A stretch of 64,000 nt of DNA from Tyto alba. Its lineage: Eukaryota; Chordata; Aves; Strigiformes; Tytonidae. The DNA is taken from NCBI RefSeq assembly GCF_018691265.1, contig NW_024881322.1, positions 9,537,989 to 9,601,988 of the forward strand, read 5' to 3'. Of this stretch, positions 11,673-24,100 are shown in pieces (position 1 is the stretch's first letter; each line of letters starts with the position of its first letter). The notes below the pieces were generated by a model. That model saw only the letters and a list, made by a program, of their open reading frames with translations, was not told the DNA's origin and made no database searches. Made by a program: the position numbers and the translations under genes.

Positions 11673-14600
11673 AAAGGAGATGCAGCTCCCTGGTTTTATC
11701 CTAATTTCTACTTACTGTAGATATATTTTCCCTGAGAAGCTTCCGAATCATTTTGTTGTGTCATTAGCTGGCAACTGGTCCCAAAGCAATATGGCATGGT
11801 ATTCCCACCCAAGCCCGTCAGCTTACTTCATAAGCTCTCCAGTGGCTTCCAGCAGCCATTAAGATGAGGCAGCAGATGCGATTTTTCCTCCCATTTAAGG
11901 AGTGATTGAGAAGACACAGATGCTTTTAGTGGAAAAGGAGATACCAATTTTATTTCCTTGTCAGACATTGTAGGGGTAGATAGAGGAAGTTTATAAGGCT
12001 GAAAGTCATTAAGCATGCTTTTTTCCTTTCTTCTGTCTGCTTTTGTTTTTACTGGGGTTCGAGTGAACAGGGTCTTGGGGGGAAAGACAACTTTGTAAAT
12101 AGGATATGCCAGCAAGAATGAGATGGTTTTTCACAGTGCATGCATTGATGAGCATCTTAAAGGTTACCCCTTCCCTGTCAGGGCACCCCATTTAGGTCAC
12201 CCGTTGCCCCAGTCGACATGGGCATTCCCTGAGGAGGGAGCAGCACCCCACCCCCCCACCCCCCCCGGCAGTTTGCTTAAGCAGGAGATAAATGTCTTTC
12301 TGCGTTTGTCACTTTTTGGCTGTTTTCTTTCCCCACCCTCCATCTACTTCCTGAAACATCATGTGCTTGGTGCCTAGGCTTCTGCCTGCACTTAATTAGC
12401 AAACGGTTAATCACAGCCCTTACCCTCAGACTGTCGCCAGCCGGCTGCAGGGGGGACACGCCACAGCCCTCGCAGTGAATGCGCACCCACGGTGCCCGCT
12501 TCTCCGTCCTTACTGCTACTCACCCTGTCATCTGGCAAGCGCCAAAAGAGAAAGAGGGGCTGCAGGCTGAGGTGAATGGTGATGACAGAGTGTGCCCTTT
12601 TGGTGGGAGAGCTGGGGACCAGGGTTAGGTATGGGGAGAGCAGGTGGTGATGAGGAGTGCTCCCTCCCGGGTACCAAGGGCCATTAGCACAGCTCAGCTG
12701 CATTTTTTTTTTTTTATTATTTTTTTTCTTCCAACTCTCATGTTTCATGCCCATTTTGTAGAGCAGAACTGATTTATGAGTGAGGTCAGTTTGTGTAGAT
12801 ACGCAAATACGACTTTAGCATACAGATTTCATGACCCGAGGGGTCTTGTCCTGTTCTTTTTGTTAACTAACCCCAATGTGAGTCTGTCATCGAGAACTTC
12901 TGTTACGTGCATCTATCCTCTACTCTTGGATATGTAAGTCATTCATAAAACTTCACTGTGGGCCATAACGATGGTTATGGGATCTTATCTCAAAGGGGAA
13001 AAGTTGGTGGACCAAAAGGGAGGGAGGAGGGAATGATTTAATGATGCTCAAAATAATGGTTTGGAGTAGAGTGGTTTTTGCACAGGCTATTTATAGTAAT
13101 GTCTGTGAGTCTAGCTGAAGCGTGATTCGGTACAGCTGTATGCTGAAGAAGGAGCCAGAAAACTAAGAGAAATCAAACAGCATTTCTTGATGTTGTTAAC
13201 TTTAGTGAGGCTTATGCACTGCCTGAAAGAAAGCCTGAGGTTTTTGGAAAAACTCAGGCCCCGAGCAAAAATGTATAAGCTTGCAAAGCAAATCAAGACC
13301 GATCCTCAGTTCGCGTTGCTGCTGGATGGCAAACGTGGGTCGGTGATGACTGGCGATGGGGCTGAGGAGGGAGGGAGGCCGGCTGCCAGGAGGGAAAAGC
13401 AAAGTGGTGGTAAATCCAGCTGTGCTGGCGTGCCTGCAGACGTGCCGCGCACCAGCTCTTTGCAGGGTGACGAGGCGTGGAGAGCTAAGGGGGTGCCAGC
13501 TTCCAGCCGGGGCCTTGCTGCTCTACTCCTGCAGCCGCCCCGCGTCACAGCACCCAGCAGCTCCCAAGCGTTTGCTTAAAAGCTTTGGTGACTCTCTGAT
13601 CAACCTCATGCTTCATGTTTTCCCCGCTTCCTCCCCTTCCCCTTTTTTGCAAAATTAGCAGGTTCTGTCCTGAATGGGAACTTCAGCTCCTCTCCGAGGT
13701 CAGCTCCAGCAGATGCAGGTCGCTGTGCTCAGTGATGCAGGACTCTGCTCTGGAAACCTTCTCCCTTGATAGTGGCAGCCAAGCGACTCGTGTCCGTAAT
13801 TGCTGCAGTTCTGGTGCTGTGCAGGGACAGTCCAAAAACGGGCTGTAATCCTAAATCCTCTCTACCCCTATACTAGAGCACCCTTCAAGCTGGTCTGGGA
13901 GGAAGCGCTTTCTCTTCTTCAGGTGAAGACCTCAGGTGCGTTCTCAATGGATGGATCTTGGATGTGCCTTGCGTGGCGGTTTCTGCCTGTCCCACTTGCC
14001 TCGCTGCCGAGCCGTAGGTTCACTGATTTGCCAGCAGATGACCCTGCGGTGGTTCTTAGGAAGGCCCTGACATCCCCTGTTGCAAAAGCAGACGGGATTT
14101 TTGTGAGCAATGCGAACTCAAGCTGGGAAGTGAAGCTCCATGCAAATCAAATGCGATGATGGCACACAGTGAATAGGAATGCACTGACCAGCAACGGACC
14201 TATTGGCAAGTTTGCAGTATTGCAACAGGTTGCTAAAAAGGCTTAAATTGTTCCTGGGTATGTGGAATTAGAGAGGAACCCAATGCTACGTGTTTTTAAG
14301 TAAGAAGACTTTGAGGAAAAGATTGCAGTGCTAGCCTGAGGGCTAGAAATGTGCTGTCGCTCTAGGCGTTTGCTCAGCACTGACTAATTTTCTGGAAACC
14401 AGAAGGAATTCCCTTAGAGGAGAATGCCGTGCGTCACCCATGGCCAAAAAAAGAGGGAGTCATGTGGTTCCTTGACAGCACATCATGTTTGCATTTTTTC
14501 ACTGCTGGAGAAGAGTCCTTCATCCTGATCACTGCATGTTTTCAAGTATTTTGAGTGTGCCTGGGGTGCCAAGATATTAATTTCAAGAGCTTTGTTTAAA

Positions 14601-16859
14601 TAGATCATGCAAGTAGTTGAGTCACTGAGTATTTTTAATAGGGTTTCAGATACAAGTGGGGGCCATTTTCATCAGGTTACTTGCATTACAGGTTTCTTAC
14701 CAGTATACTTTAAAGCTGGTAGATTACAGCAGGTGCTCCAGGAACCAAAAGGTTTCTTCAGGAAATAGGATTTTTCTACAACTTTAGTAATGAGTTAGGG
14801 TTTGCATACTGCAGGTGAGGATGAAAGAAATGATACCACGGTATATAGAGTACCCAAGTGGTGGTGTAGACACTAAGAGCTTGGACTTCAGTATTGGCTT
14901 TTGGTAACTCTTTGCTTTATTAGAGACTTTTTCCCCCTCTCCCTCAGTTACTGATTATATTCCCATCTACTCTGAAATCCTTGGTGGACACATAAGCTAC
15001 ACAGCATATGTAGTTATGAGCTGCTTTCAGTGTTTGTCGAGTTGCTGATGCACTGCCTAAATAAGAAGCCTGATTCCTTTTCAAAGAATCAAGCCCCCAA
15101 AGCAGCAGCCTTGAAACAAGCTGCATTTCAAAGCCGACATTGCATAAAGTAGCATATAACATACTAATGTTGCTTGGAATTGCTAGAAGAAATAGCAGTA
15201 AATAACTGGCTATCCAGAGCCATTTTCCAGGTAGTGGACTGTAATCCCATGGGCAGAGACTGCTTCCATGATGGTGCTTCAAGGCAACAAACATCTTGCA
15301 GCTGGTTGTATGAAGGCTGGTATTTGCATTTTCTGATTCCTTTTGACCCAGAAAAAATACTCGGTGTCATCTGAGAAGAAAAGAGTAAAGTACTGTGCAA
15401 ACATTGATCTCTGGAAATTTACAGCAGTAGAGGGAAGTCTTTTTCTCACCGAGTCATACCAGTGTTGCTGAAAATCATATAACAGCATTGAGTTCAGATT
15501 TGCTTTTGGGCCTGCATAAGCAGTATTTCTGCAGGACATAAACATTTTGTATGGGTTCTTCACCTCTGAACAAGAGCACATCATCCCTGTAAATGTAATG
15601 AGAAAAAGTACAAAGATTCCTGTTCCCTGTTTTATTAATTGCTTCTGTGTGACTAGTTATACTTTGTTTTAAATAAAAGCATATCTGTTGAAGGAGTTCT
15701 TGTGGGGCTTTAGAAGTGTAAATGGGAAGGAGCGTAGGTTTGTACAGTAAAATGATGATCTCTAATGACAACAATACTTGCATTTGGGGCAGTCTGTGTC
15801 TTTATTCTGCTGCTATTGAGTGTCAGATAGTCCACAATTAGTGTTCTAGAAATAAGTCAGTCAATTGATAGAAGCATCATTAGACTTGACTGATAAATTC
15901 TACCTTTTGATGATTAAGTGATTGAAAAGTCTCTGGCTTCAAAAGGAAAAAGAAGTAATTTGCATAACTAAACCCACGCTGTTGTACAGCTTACAGAAGG
16001 GAATGGCAAAATGTTAGATTTTACTATGTACACATGGACTTGAAGCAACCTTTTGCATCAGCCCAGGTGGTTGAGAGCATCCTGGGTGCCTTCACACGTG
16101 TGTTAGCCTACTCCCTCTCGTGCGTCCCGTGTTCTCCCGAAGTTCACCGCAACAGAAGGTGGGTCATCCAAAACTGAGAGGTGAGCCCTGAATTCAGAGA
16201 ACAGGTCTTGATTGTGGCTGCATTGCTACTGCCTGTGTTACTGGATTTCGTTCTCCAAGATGCATCAACCTGGGCTCCTTCCAAAGTTCAGGGTTGGATA
16301 CAACATTGCAGTGTTTTTTAAAAGGAGGCGCTGCCTTTGCTTGGTGCCCATCCCATCTTTATTTTGCTTGCTGGCTGAATTGTAAGAAAAATGATATTAA
16401 AAAATACCTTGTATTGGCTTTGTACTTTCCCTAAGTACCTTCCAGTTCAGCTGAATGTTTGTGTGCAGCCTAGTGTATTCACCAAATGGTAACAGAAAAT
16501 CGTGTGCCCCTTGCTACTGGTAGTGGCTGGGCTTTAATGGAATACCTTTTTCATTTTCTTTATTATCCCATTGTTTTCTGAACCACCTCCACCCTCTCTG
16601 TCTTAGTAGTAATAGCCTCTACAGACTGGAAATGTATGGTCTGGGGCTGTTTTATAATTCATTGGTTATAGGCTTTTTCTGATGCTTTGAAGACCTCTGA
16701 AAACTAGAAGCACGTTAAAGTGAAAGCACATTTGTGTTTATTGGTTAGGCTGTGAATACCTGTCGTGGAAAGTGTTGTAGCATAGTAGAAGGACAAGACT
16801 AAAGCCGTGTTCTTCCAGCTGCTGTTACATGTTGGATGTACATAATGTTTAAGAGACCA

Positions 16860-18398
16860 TCTAAGGAAGCTGAAGGGGCACAAGTGCATGGGACCTGATG
16901 AGAGGCATCAGTGGGACCTGAGTGAACCAGCGGATGAAGTGGCTGATCCACTCTCCATCATATTTGAGAAATTATGGCAGTGTGGTGAAATTCCCACCGA
17001 CTGGAAAAGGGGAAAAACAACCCCCATTTTTAAAAAGGGGAAAAAAAGGAGGACCTGGGGAACTACAGGCCAGTCAGTCTCACCTCTGTGCCCAGCAAGA
17101 TCGCTGAGCAGATCCTTCTGGAAACTATGCTAGGGCACATGGAAAATAAGGAGGTGATTGACGACAGTGACTACGGCTTCACCAAGAGCAAATCATGCCT
17201 AACAAATTTGGTGGCCTTTTACGATGGGGTTACAGTGTTGGTGGATAAGGGAAGAGCGACTGACATCATCTACCTGGCCTTGTGCAAAGCATTTGACACT
17301 GTCCTGCATGACATCCTTGTTTCTATATTGGAGAGACATGGATTTCATGGGTGGACCACTCGGGGGATAAGGGACTGGCTGGATGGTCGCACTCAAAGAG
17401 TTGTGGTCAATGGCTCGATGTCTGAGCGGAGAGCAGTGATGAGTGGCGTTCCTCAGGGGTCAGTGCTGGGACCGGCACTGCTCAGCATCTTTGTTGGCGA
17501 CATGGATTGAGTCTGCAAATTTTCCAGTGACACCAAGCTGAGCGGTGTGGTTGACACACTGGAGGAAAAGGATGACATGCAGAGGGACCTTGACAGGCTT
17601 GAGAGGTGGGCCTATGCAAACCTCATGAAGTTCAGCAAGGCCAAGTGCAAGGTCCTGCACATGCGTTGGGGAAATCCCATGCACAAGTATAGGCTGGGTG
17701 ATGTCTGGGTTGAGAGCAGCCCTGCAGAGAAGGACTTGGGGGTATTGGCTAAGGAGAAGCTCAGCATGACCTGGCAATGTGTGCCTGCAGCCCAGAAAGC
17801 CAACCGTATCCCGGGCTGCCTCAAAAGCAGCATGACCAGCAGGTCGAGGGGGGGGATTCACCCCCTCTACTCTGCTCTCGTGAGACCCCACCTGCAGTGC
17901 TGTGTCCAGCTCTGGGGCCCCCGACATCAGAAGGACATGGACCTGCTCGAGTGGGTCCAGGGGAGGCCACAAAGATGATCATGGGGCTGGAGCAGCTCCC
18001 CTATGAAAACAGGCTGAGACAGTTGGGGGGGTTCAGCCTGGAGAAGAGGCTCTGGGGAGACCCTGTAGTGGCCTTCCAGTACTTAAAAGGGGCTACAGGA
18101 AAGGTGGGGGGGGACTTTTTTACAAGGGCATATAGGGATAGGACAAGAGGTAATGGATTTAAACTGAAAGAGGGGAGATTTAGATGAGATGTAAGGCAGG
18201 AATTCTTCCCTGTGCGGGGGGTGAGGCGCTGGCCCAGGGTGCCCAGAGCAGCTGTGGCTGCCCCCTCCCTGGAAGGGTTCAAGGCCAGGTTGGACGGGGC
18301 TGGGAGCACCCTGGGCTGGGGGAAGGGGACCCTGCCCAGGGCAGGGGGGCTGGAACTGGATGATCTTTAAGGCTCCTTCCAACACAAACCATTCTATG
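16860..18398 (+). mobile_element. CR1 LINE, 5'-truncated, with disrupted reverse transcriptase
   Basis: About 1.54 kb of CR1 non-LTR retrotransposon ending in the diagnostic ATTCTATG 3' end at 18391-18398. RT blocks appear in order: PLSIIFEKLW (about 16940), [26 protein letters not shown] (about 17110), [18 protein letters not shown] (about 17290), [13 protein letters not shown] (about 17450), DTKLSGVVDTLEE, LDRLERWAYANLMKF and YSALVRPHL. It is dead. Frameshifts occur near 17040 (A-run) and 17960, and a TGA lies at 17508-17510. The catalytic aspartate of motif A reads Ala (LALCKAFD, 17277-17279), and motif C reads FSSD (17520-17531) instead of FADD, with a small deletion just before it. The element is in the sense orientation within the EEPD1 intron. 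5' truncation is the usual outcome of LINE target-primed integration. Confidence 0.95.
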
Positions 18399-19671
18399 TT
18401 AGTGGATGTTCAAGAATTCACAACATTGCTCTGAGGTTTTGAAAGGCTAATAAAACTTCTTGTAGTGCATGGCTAATTATATCCTTTGGCAGACTTCTGT
18501 GTTGACTATTTGCACAGTCTTGAATATGAGCTTTTAACTATGCTGGCTCTTTGCTGTGTTTGACTACAGAGTCATGAGTCTTTTAAACAATATTGATATG
18601 CGTCATTTGATTCTTGCGCTGCCATGCAAATGTTTTGTATCCCTGGGTAAAGGAAATTATCCTGTGGAGTCCAAGGATAATATATTAAGTGACTGTTTTT
18701 AAGACTGGGTAAGGAAGGTGAGTGGTCGGAGTTGCAGTACTGGTTTACTCCATGAGTAGAAAGCCTGCCAGCTTTCTGCAAGCCTGACCCGGGGCAGCGT
18801 AGGGAGGCAGCAGCTTCTGCCCTTGTGAGGGGCCATAGAGGGCACGATGCCAGGGTGGGTGGGTTGAACTGCCCTGGCGAAATGAGGTTCCTCTCTCACG
18901 TCACTGACCATGTAGCGAACCTAAACATTAGCTTCGATTCGGCACCAAAGCTGCAGAGAGCTAAAGTTTAGGTGGACTGAATCATAACCATGATGTCCTA
19001 AAGGAGGTGCACGGCTCTGTAAGTGGATGTGTTGTTGATCCCTTCTACTCTGTGGCCGAGGCAGCTGCTGTGGACCGTTGATGGTGGGTGCCCAGGGATG
19101 GGGAGGTGTGAGGTGTGGCCTCACCGGCGCTGCGTGGAGGGGAAGGATCACCTCCTTCAACCTGCTGGCAATGCTTTGCCAGTACTTTTCGGGTTCATAC
19201 CTGTCCTGTGAGCCCTGAAGCTTGGTGGGAGTGCAACAAGATCTTTTCCTGAGATTCCTTAGCGTGGGAACATGGGGACACGTGCAAGTAACTGAACTTG
19301 AATGAGGATGGATAATTTCTAATTACTCGTTAAACTGATTATGAAAATATAGACATTGTACAAGGTTGTCTTCTATACCTTGATTTAGCCGTGATTTTAC
19401 CTGTCTTACAGGGCTAAATCCTGCTTGAGCAGTAACTCATAATCTTGTTGAAGGGAATGAAATTCAGTATGCAGGATTTAACACCTAGAGGTAAACTTAG
19501 AAAAGATTCAGTAGGTGAAGAAATTTGGTTTTGATGAGCAAATGGCATTACAAGAAGAATAATTATGGATTATGCCTCTACCCTACTTTCAAACAGTTAT
19601 GCATATTTCCCTCATATCTCTCTCACATTTCTTGAGCTGGGTTGTCTTAGTTACAGTACCTCATATAGAAT

Positions 19672-19710
19672 ATTGTAAATCCCTGGGACTCATTGTAAAT
19701 CATGGGACTC
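19672..19710 (+). repeat. Tandem duplication, two units of about 20 bp
   Basis: The unit at 19672-19691 and the unit at 19692-19710 share ATTGTAAAT and GGGACTC, and differ by one or two bases plus a one-base gap. It looks like a simple local duplication in intron sequence. Confidence 0.75.
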
Positions 19711-20110
19711 ATAGAAAACTGTTGATACTGAAGAACAAACCTGGCTAAAAATGTTAGTAATGTTTAGAGTCTTTCTCTGTGTTTGTTGTCCAGAAGATCC
19801 TTCAGTGTTAATTTAGGATATTAGAAATATAATGATTATGATGCAGTTTCTCTGTAAGGTGAATTCAGATATGCTTGTAAATCAGGAACCAGAAAATCTG
19901 GGACAGCTAATTTGAAGCAAACAAACTAACAGTGGTTCTCTCTTGCTTTGGTTTGTTATATCCTGAGCACGTTTTGTATCTGTACCTCTATAGACTCTTT
20001 TGTGAAGCGAGAAGATAAAGAGAGAGCTTCAGTTCTGCTGTTACTTGTGTTTCTGTAATGCTTGCAATGGAGTGATTAATTCTTTTTTTTCTCTCTGTTT
20101 TTTCTTACAG

Positions 20111-20162
20111 TATCAAGCTTTTGGCTGTGCAGGAGCTGGTTGATAGAGAAGCACTGGAAAAG
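20111..20162 (+). CDS. EEPD1: EEPD1 coding exon (52 nt), start of the visible part of the gene
   Basis: EEPD1 is a DNase I-like endonuclease/exonuclease/phosphatase protein. The literature ties it to nucleolytic restart of stalled replication forks and, at the plasma membrane, to LXR-induced cholesterol efflux. This short exon encodes IKLLAVQELVDREALEK after one base that completes a codon begun in the previous exon. It is flanked by a T-rich tract plus ACAG acceptor at 20107-20110 and an AAG|GTATTT donor. The residues belong to the start of the C-terminal catalytic domain; in a human-length protein of about 569 residues they sit near position 295. The 52-nt length would be missed by ORF searches. 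Identification rests on smooth in-phase joining to the next exon (FCMELNQPTLPN...), which together I recognise as EEPD1. The start codon and N-terminal helix-hairpin-helix half are outside the window. Confidence 0.9.
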
Positions 20163-20513
20163 GTATTTAAAAATATATCTAATACAACTGTCACAACGCA
20201 TTTAATCTCTTAAATCCCTCTGTGTTAGTTGGCCTTCCTAACTTTATGGAAAGTCACGCAGCATAAAATAGGACATCTTCCTAGCTACATGGCACGTGAA
20301 GTAAGAGGGGTGACGTTTTGTCCAAGTTGACTGCATGCTTTTGGTGTTTTTTGATTTTACAATGGGCTTTGAGGTAAGCAATGCCTCTAGCCTGCCCGTA
20401 TTAGCTTTCCTGAAATCAGTTCCTTGCTAACAGCTAGGATAAGTAGATGATTTGAACCTACACAGATGAATGTCTGAAGCAGAAAGAGTAACTGAGGATC
20501 CCTTTTTGAACAT

Positions 20514-20518
20514 CCAGC
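20514..20518 (+). repeat. Target-site duplication, left copy (CCAGC)
   Basis: CCAGC lies immediately left of the LTR 5' TG and is repeated exactly at 21126-21130 after the terminal CA. A 5-bp duplication is the integration footprint of the retroviral element. Confidence 0.85.
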
Positions 20519-21125
20519 TGTCCTGGTTTTGGCTGCGACAGAGTTAATTTACTTCCTAGTAGCTGGTACAGTGCTGTGGTTTGGATTTAGTGTGAGAATA
20601 AGGTTGATAACACACTGATGTTTCAGTTGTTGCTAAGTAGTGCTTACCCTAAATGAAGGATTTTTCAGTTCCCCGTGCTCTGCCAGCAAAGCAGGTGCAC
20701 GAGGAGCTGGGAGGGAGCATGGCCAGGAGAGCTGACCCAAACTAGCCAAAGGGATATTCCATACCATAGGGTGTCATGCCCAGTATATAAACTGGGGGAG
20801 TTGGCTGGGAGGGACGGATCGCTGCTGGGGTGTCGGTCAGCAGGTGGTGAGCAATTGCATTGTGCATCACTGGTCTTTTCTTGGGTTTTATTTCTGTCTC
20901 TCTTTTTTATTATATTCCTTTTCATTACAATTATTATGTATTGTTGTTATACTTTATTTTAGCTATTAAAGTAAAATAAAAACAATCTCTCATCCGAAAT
21001 AAAATTTATCTCGACCCACAAGTTTTATTTTTTTTCTGATTTTCCTCCCCATCCCACTGGGAGGGGGGAGGCGTGAGCGAGCGGCTGAGTGGGGCTTGGT
21101 TGTTGGCTGAGGCTAAAGCACCACA
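20519..21125 (+). mobile_element. Solo LTR of an endogenous retrovirus, 607 bp
   Basis: The element begins TGTCCTGG, ends in CA, and is bounded by identical CCAGC duplications, so both ends are exact. Internal landmarks fit an LTR: a TATA box (TATATAA, 20784-20790) with about 265 bp of U3 upstream, AATAAA signals at 20975-20980 and 20998-21003, and a T-rich then G-rich 3' part. No gag, pol or env sequence lies beside it, so recombination between two LTRs has removed the interior and left a solo LTR in sense orientation within the EEPD1 intron. I recognise the TGTCCTGGTTTTGGCTG start as a common LTR type of neoavian genomes. The 5-bp duplication suits a class III (ERVL-like) element, but I cannot name the family without a library search. 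Confidence 0.9.
20784..20790 (+). promoter_or_regulatory. TATA box of the solo LTR
   Basis: TATATAA sits near the middle of the LTR, upstream of its two polyadenylation signals, where a U3 promoter is expected. Whether it is active is unknown. Confidence 0.5.
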
Positions 21126-21130
21126 CCAGC
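21126..21130 (+). repeat. Target-site duplication, right copy (CCAGC)
   Basis: This is an exact copy of 20514-20518, directly following the terminal CA of the LTR. Confidence 0.85.
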
Positions 21131-24100
21131 CCAGGAGAGTGGCAGGAGGCACCTTGGCAGAAATGTGGTTTAATTTAATGACCAAAGCAGCTAGCTACTC
21201 AACGTCAGCCCTAACACCACCAGCCAAGTATAGAGTGTCTTTTAGCCTGAGCTCTCCTCCTGTCTGCCTTGTGCAGGGGTAGACCAGCCTTCAAGCCTGG
21301 CCTTCCAGGCAGCTGAGGGATGTGCCGTCCTTCGACTGTCCCAGGGCTGGGGGGGTTTGCAAACAGCCTGGACTTGGCGGGGGGGGCTGATGCCTTCCTG
21401 CATCCAGGTGATGTGGTCCTGTTCGGGGGGTGCATCCCCCTGGTCCAGCACCTAAAACCTGCTGTTGGCTGAGCCAAGACGCCGGTGTCTCGGCGGCCGG
21501 AGCTCCCACCTGCAGAGCTGCAGCAAAACCAGTAGCCACAGAAAGGCTGGAGGGTTTGTAAATAATAAAACCCGGTGTTGCTCTTCAGCCCGAGGGTATT
21601 GCAAGCACAGCAGTACCCTGTAGATCATTTCCTTTTGCCTGAAAAAACAAATGTATTTCTTACTGTTTTATGATTTTGCTGGCCTGGAGGGTAGGACTGG
21701 ACTCCCAGTGCTCACACTGGAATGGGTGGGTTACCTTTGCTTTCTGCACCAGCTCTTTCATCTAGAAGACCAAGGAGCTAGCCAGGAACCAGCATGGAAG
21801 TATGAGAGACTTGGTAGGGTTCAGAGAAAACCACTGGATTCAGAGCCGTGCTGGGAGGCTTCTGTCAGGCATTGGGCTGGTGCTGAGCCAAGCAGCCCCT
21901 CTGTACCTAAGCGTGACCTGGCAAGGCTTGGGGAGGAAGGAGAAGACCTTCTCCTGCCTCGAGCACATCGTGTCTGTGTGAAGGAGAAGGGGCTGCAGTG
22001 CTGTGTTAAGGCTGCATCTGCTGGGTGCTCTAGAAATACCGGGTAAAATCTAGCAGCAGCGGGTGCTTCAGCTTTGTGCTTTGCCACTGACTGGAGATTC
22101 ATTTCACAGAGGTGCTACATACAGCCCAGTTAATTCGAGAAGGGGCATCTCTTCATTTGCTTTGGTGAACTCTGATTTTGACCCAAGGAGGTAGATTTTG
22201 TTAAAAGGCAACGGTAGAGGACTAGGCAGGTGATACTGTATTTTTCTGCATGTGAAGCAGACACGGTTCTCAACCACCCATGGTGCAAAACAGGTTAATA
22301 TTCACAAATTGTCATTGTTTGCAGCAGTTGGCTTCTCTGGCACCTCACACCCTGTACACTTCTCACCTTTGTATCTGGCCTGCACCTCCCTTTGGCCCAG
22401 CGCCTCCTAAAACACAGTTTGGCAAGGGCAAGTGATCTCAGCCTAGTGGGAATGGCTGTTCGGGGCATTGTCTGGAGCTCTGCAGGAAGCTCTTCAGAAA
22501 GGCTCAGCCTCAGAAAAGTGATCTTTCTAAATTGAGCTCTCTGAATATTTGATATCTGCTTTCATACAATGCCAGGCTTAAAGAATTTAAAAGGCCAGTT
22601 TAGTCCTCTGGAAAATAACAGGGTGGAATTACTCTAAGTTCAAAGAAATTTGTTGTCTTTATTTTTTAAATACAGGAGGGAAAAAAAAGGTAGACTAGAA
22701 CAAAATCCCTTGTCCTGCCTGCTTGCAGAGCCGAGTTTTGAGAACGTGTGCTGAGTTTAGTATTTGTAAATCATTAATTATCTGCATTATATTGCAGGAA
22801 TACAGATATTATTAAATTATATTTTAATAATCATTACAAGATTGATTTTTCTGGTTTTCAATGGAAAATTTTCTCTAAGATAGCTATGGATATGATAACC
22901 TTAAAAGTGTTTTTCCTGTAGGATACATTCCAGTTGGTCATAGATGGTTTTGAACTTTTGTAACCTTATTATTTCTAAAATTCAGTGCTCAGCTCTGCAA
23001 GTGTTGTTATATATTTTTGACACTTGCATGGAAACCCAGAATGAGTTGGAAGCACACTGGTGAACAGCAGTGCCCCCTGAAAAGACTTTATGGGCACACA
23101 GTGGTGTTCATGCTGCAGGACCAGGTCCATTAAATCAAATCACATTGAAGTTAAGAGCACGTGAAGCGAGTCTCTTGAGAACCAGGGCTTTAGGCAGTAT
23201 CAGAAAATTATCTGGCACTGCAAAACATGGTTTACCATCAACTTTTTGAAAGGGGATGGCGGTCTGGAAGATGAGGCACATGAAGCAGCAGCTATCTTAG
23301 ATGCTTTATTATCTTTAAATGTTTTTCCCACCTTGGCCATTAAATAAATTGATCACACTGTGAGAAGCTTTGTCTCATGCAAAGACTCTGTTTAACTTCC
23401 CAAACCCTAATGTTTTGGCAAATTTGGCCAAAATGACCCTTTAAGCCAAAGATCTACCACACCTGGCTGCATTTCTGCTTGGGGCTGCTGCGACAGAAGG
23501 GATGATTGGTTGGGTTCCATTACAGCTCCTCTTGGCTCAGAAGAAGCTTCTCTGACCCTTGGGTGCTGCTCATCAGCTGGTTTGTTTCTTTGGGGTGCTA
23601 CGGGCACCTGTAAGCACTGCAGAAAGGGGTGCTGATTGTGGAGTTGGACCCCAGCACCACACTTGATGTCATTAAGAGGAATGGGAAAATAATTTATCTC
23701 GGTGAAACAGGACCAGGTCATATAAGAAGAACAAGAGTCTTTACCTGGAGAAAATTCAGAAACAGGCTTGTTTGTATTTGCTTTGGCCGTAACCCATCAG
23801 ACCCGTTCCAGCACGTACTCCACGTGAGTGGTCGCACCGGCAGCTTAAAACTAAGCACGTGCTTGCCTGCATTTTGTCTTGCCTTGAACCTTCAAATCGA
23901 CCTGTTTGCTTCCCCCTGCCTCCTCGCTGAGCTTGCCCTGGCTGGCGCGCCTTTGCTTCAGAAGAGCTGCGGCTGTTTGCCGGGGGCTGTCACAGACGCC
24001 GACAGCGAGGCGCTGGGGAGGGCTTGCGGTTGCGACGGCTTCGTCCCTGCAAGGATTCGAGGCCATTCAGGCTTTAGAAAGAGGTGTCTCAGGCACCCGG

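Larger units (their letters stand above)
1..20110 (+). other. EEPD1: EEPD1 intron (5' end outside window), upstream of the first visible exon
   Basis: No exon could be recognised in this stretch. It ends in a pyrimidine-rich tract and the acceptor AG at 20109-20110. It contains a CR1 relic at 5770-6150, a long dead CR1 at 16860-18398, an AT-rich palindromic block at 11512-11672, and homopolymer runs near 3338, 3805 and 4086. GC-richer patches with some CpG occur near 3130-3260 and 13330-13560. Apart from the CR1 pieces, the open frames here are not supported by splice logic, family motifs or codon pattern. The assignment as intron is inferred from exon phase: the 20111 exon needs two bases of a codon from an upstream exon, and EEPD1 in other vertebrates has a large N-terminal coding exon that is not seen here. 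Confidence 0.8.

Noticed and set aside
12050..12075. GGTTCGAG word resembling a tRNA B box
   Set aside because: No matching A box at the right distance and no cloverleaf could be drawn.
17460..17972. 170-codon minus-strand open frame
   Set aside because: Antisense shadow of the CR1 reverse transcriptase region.
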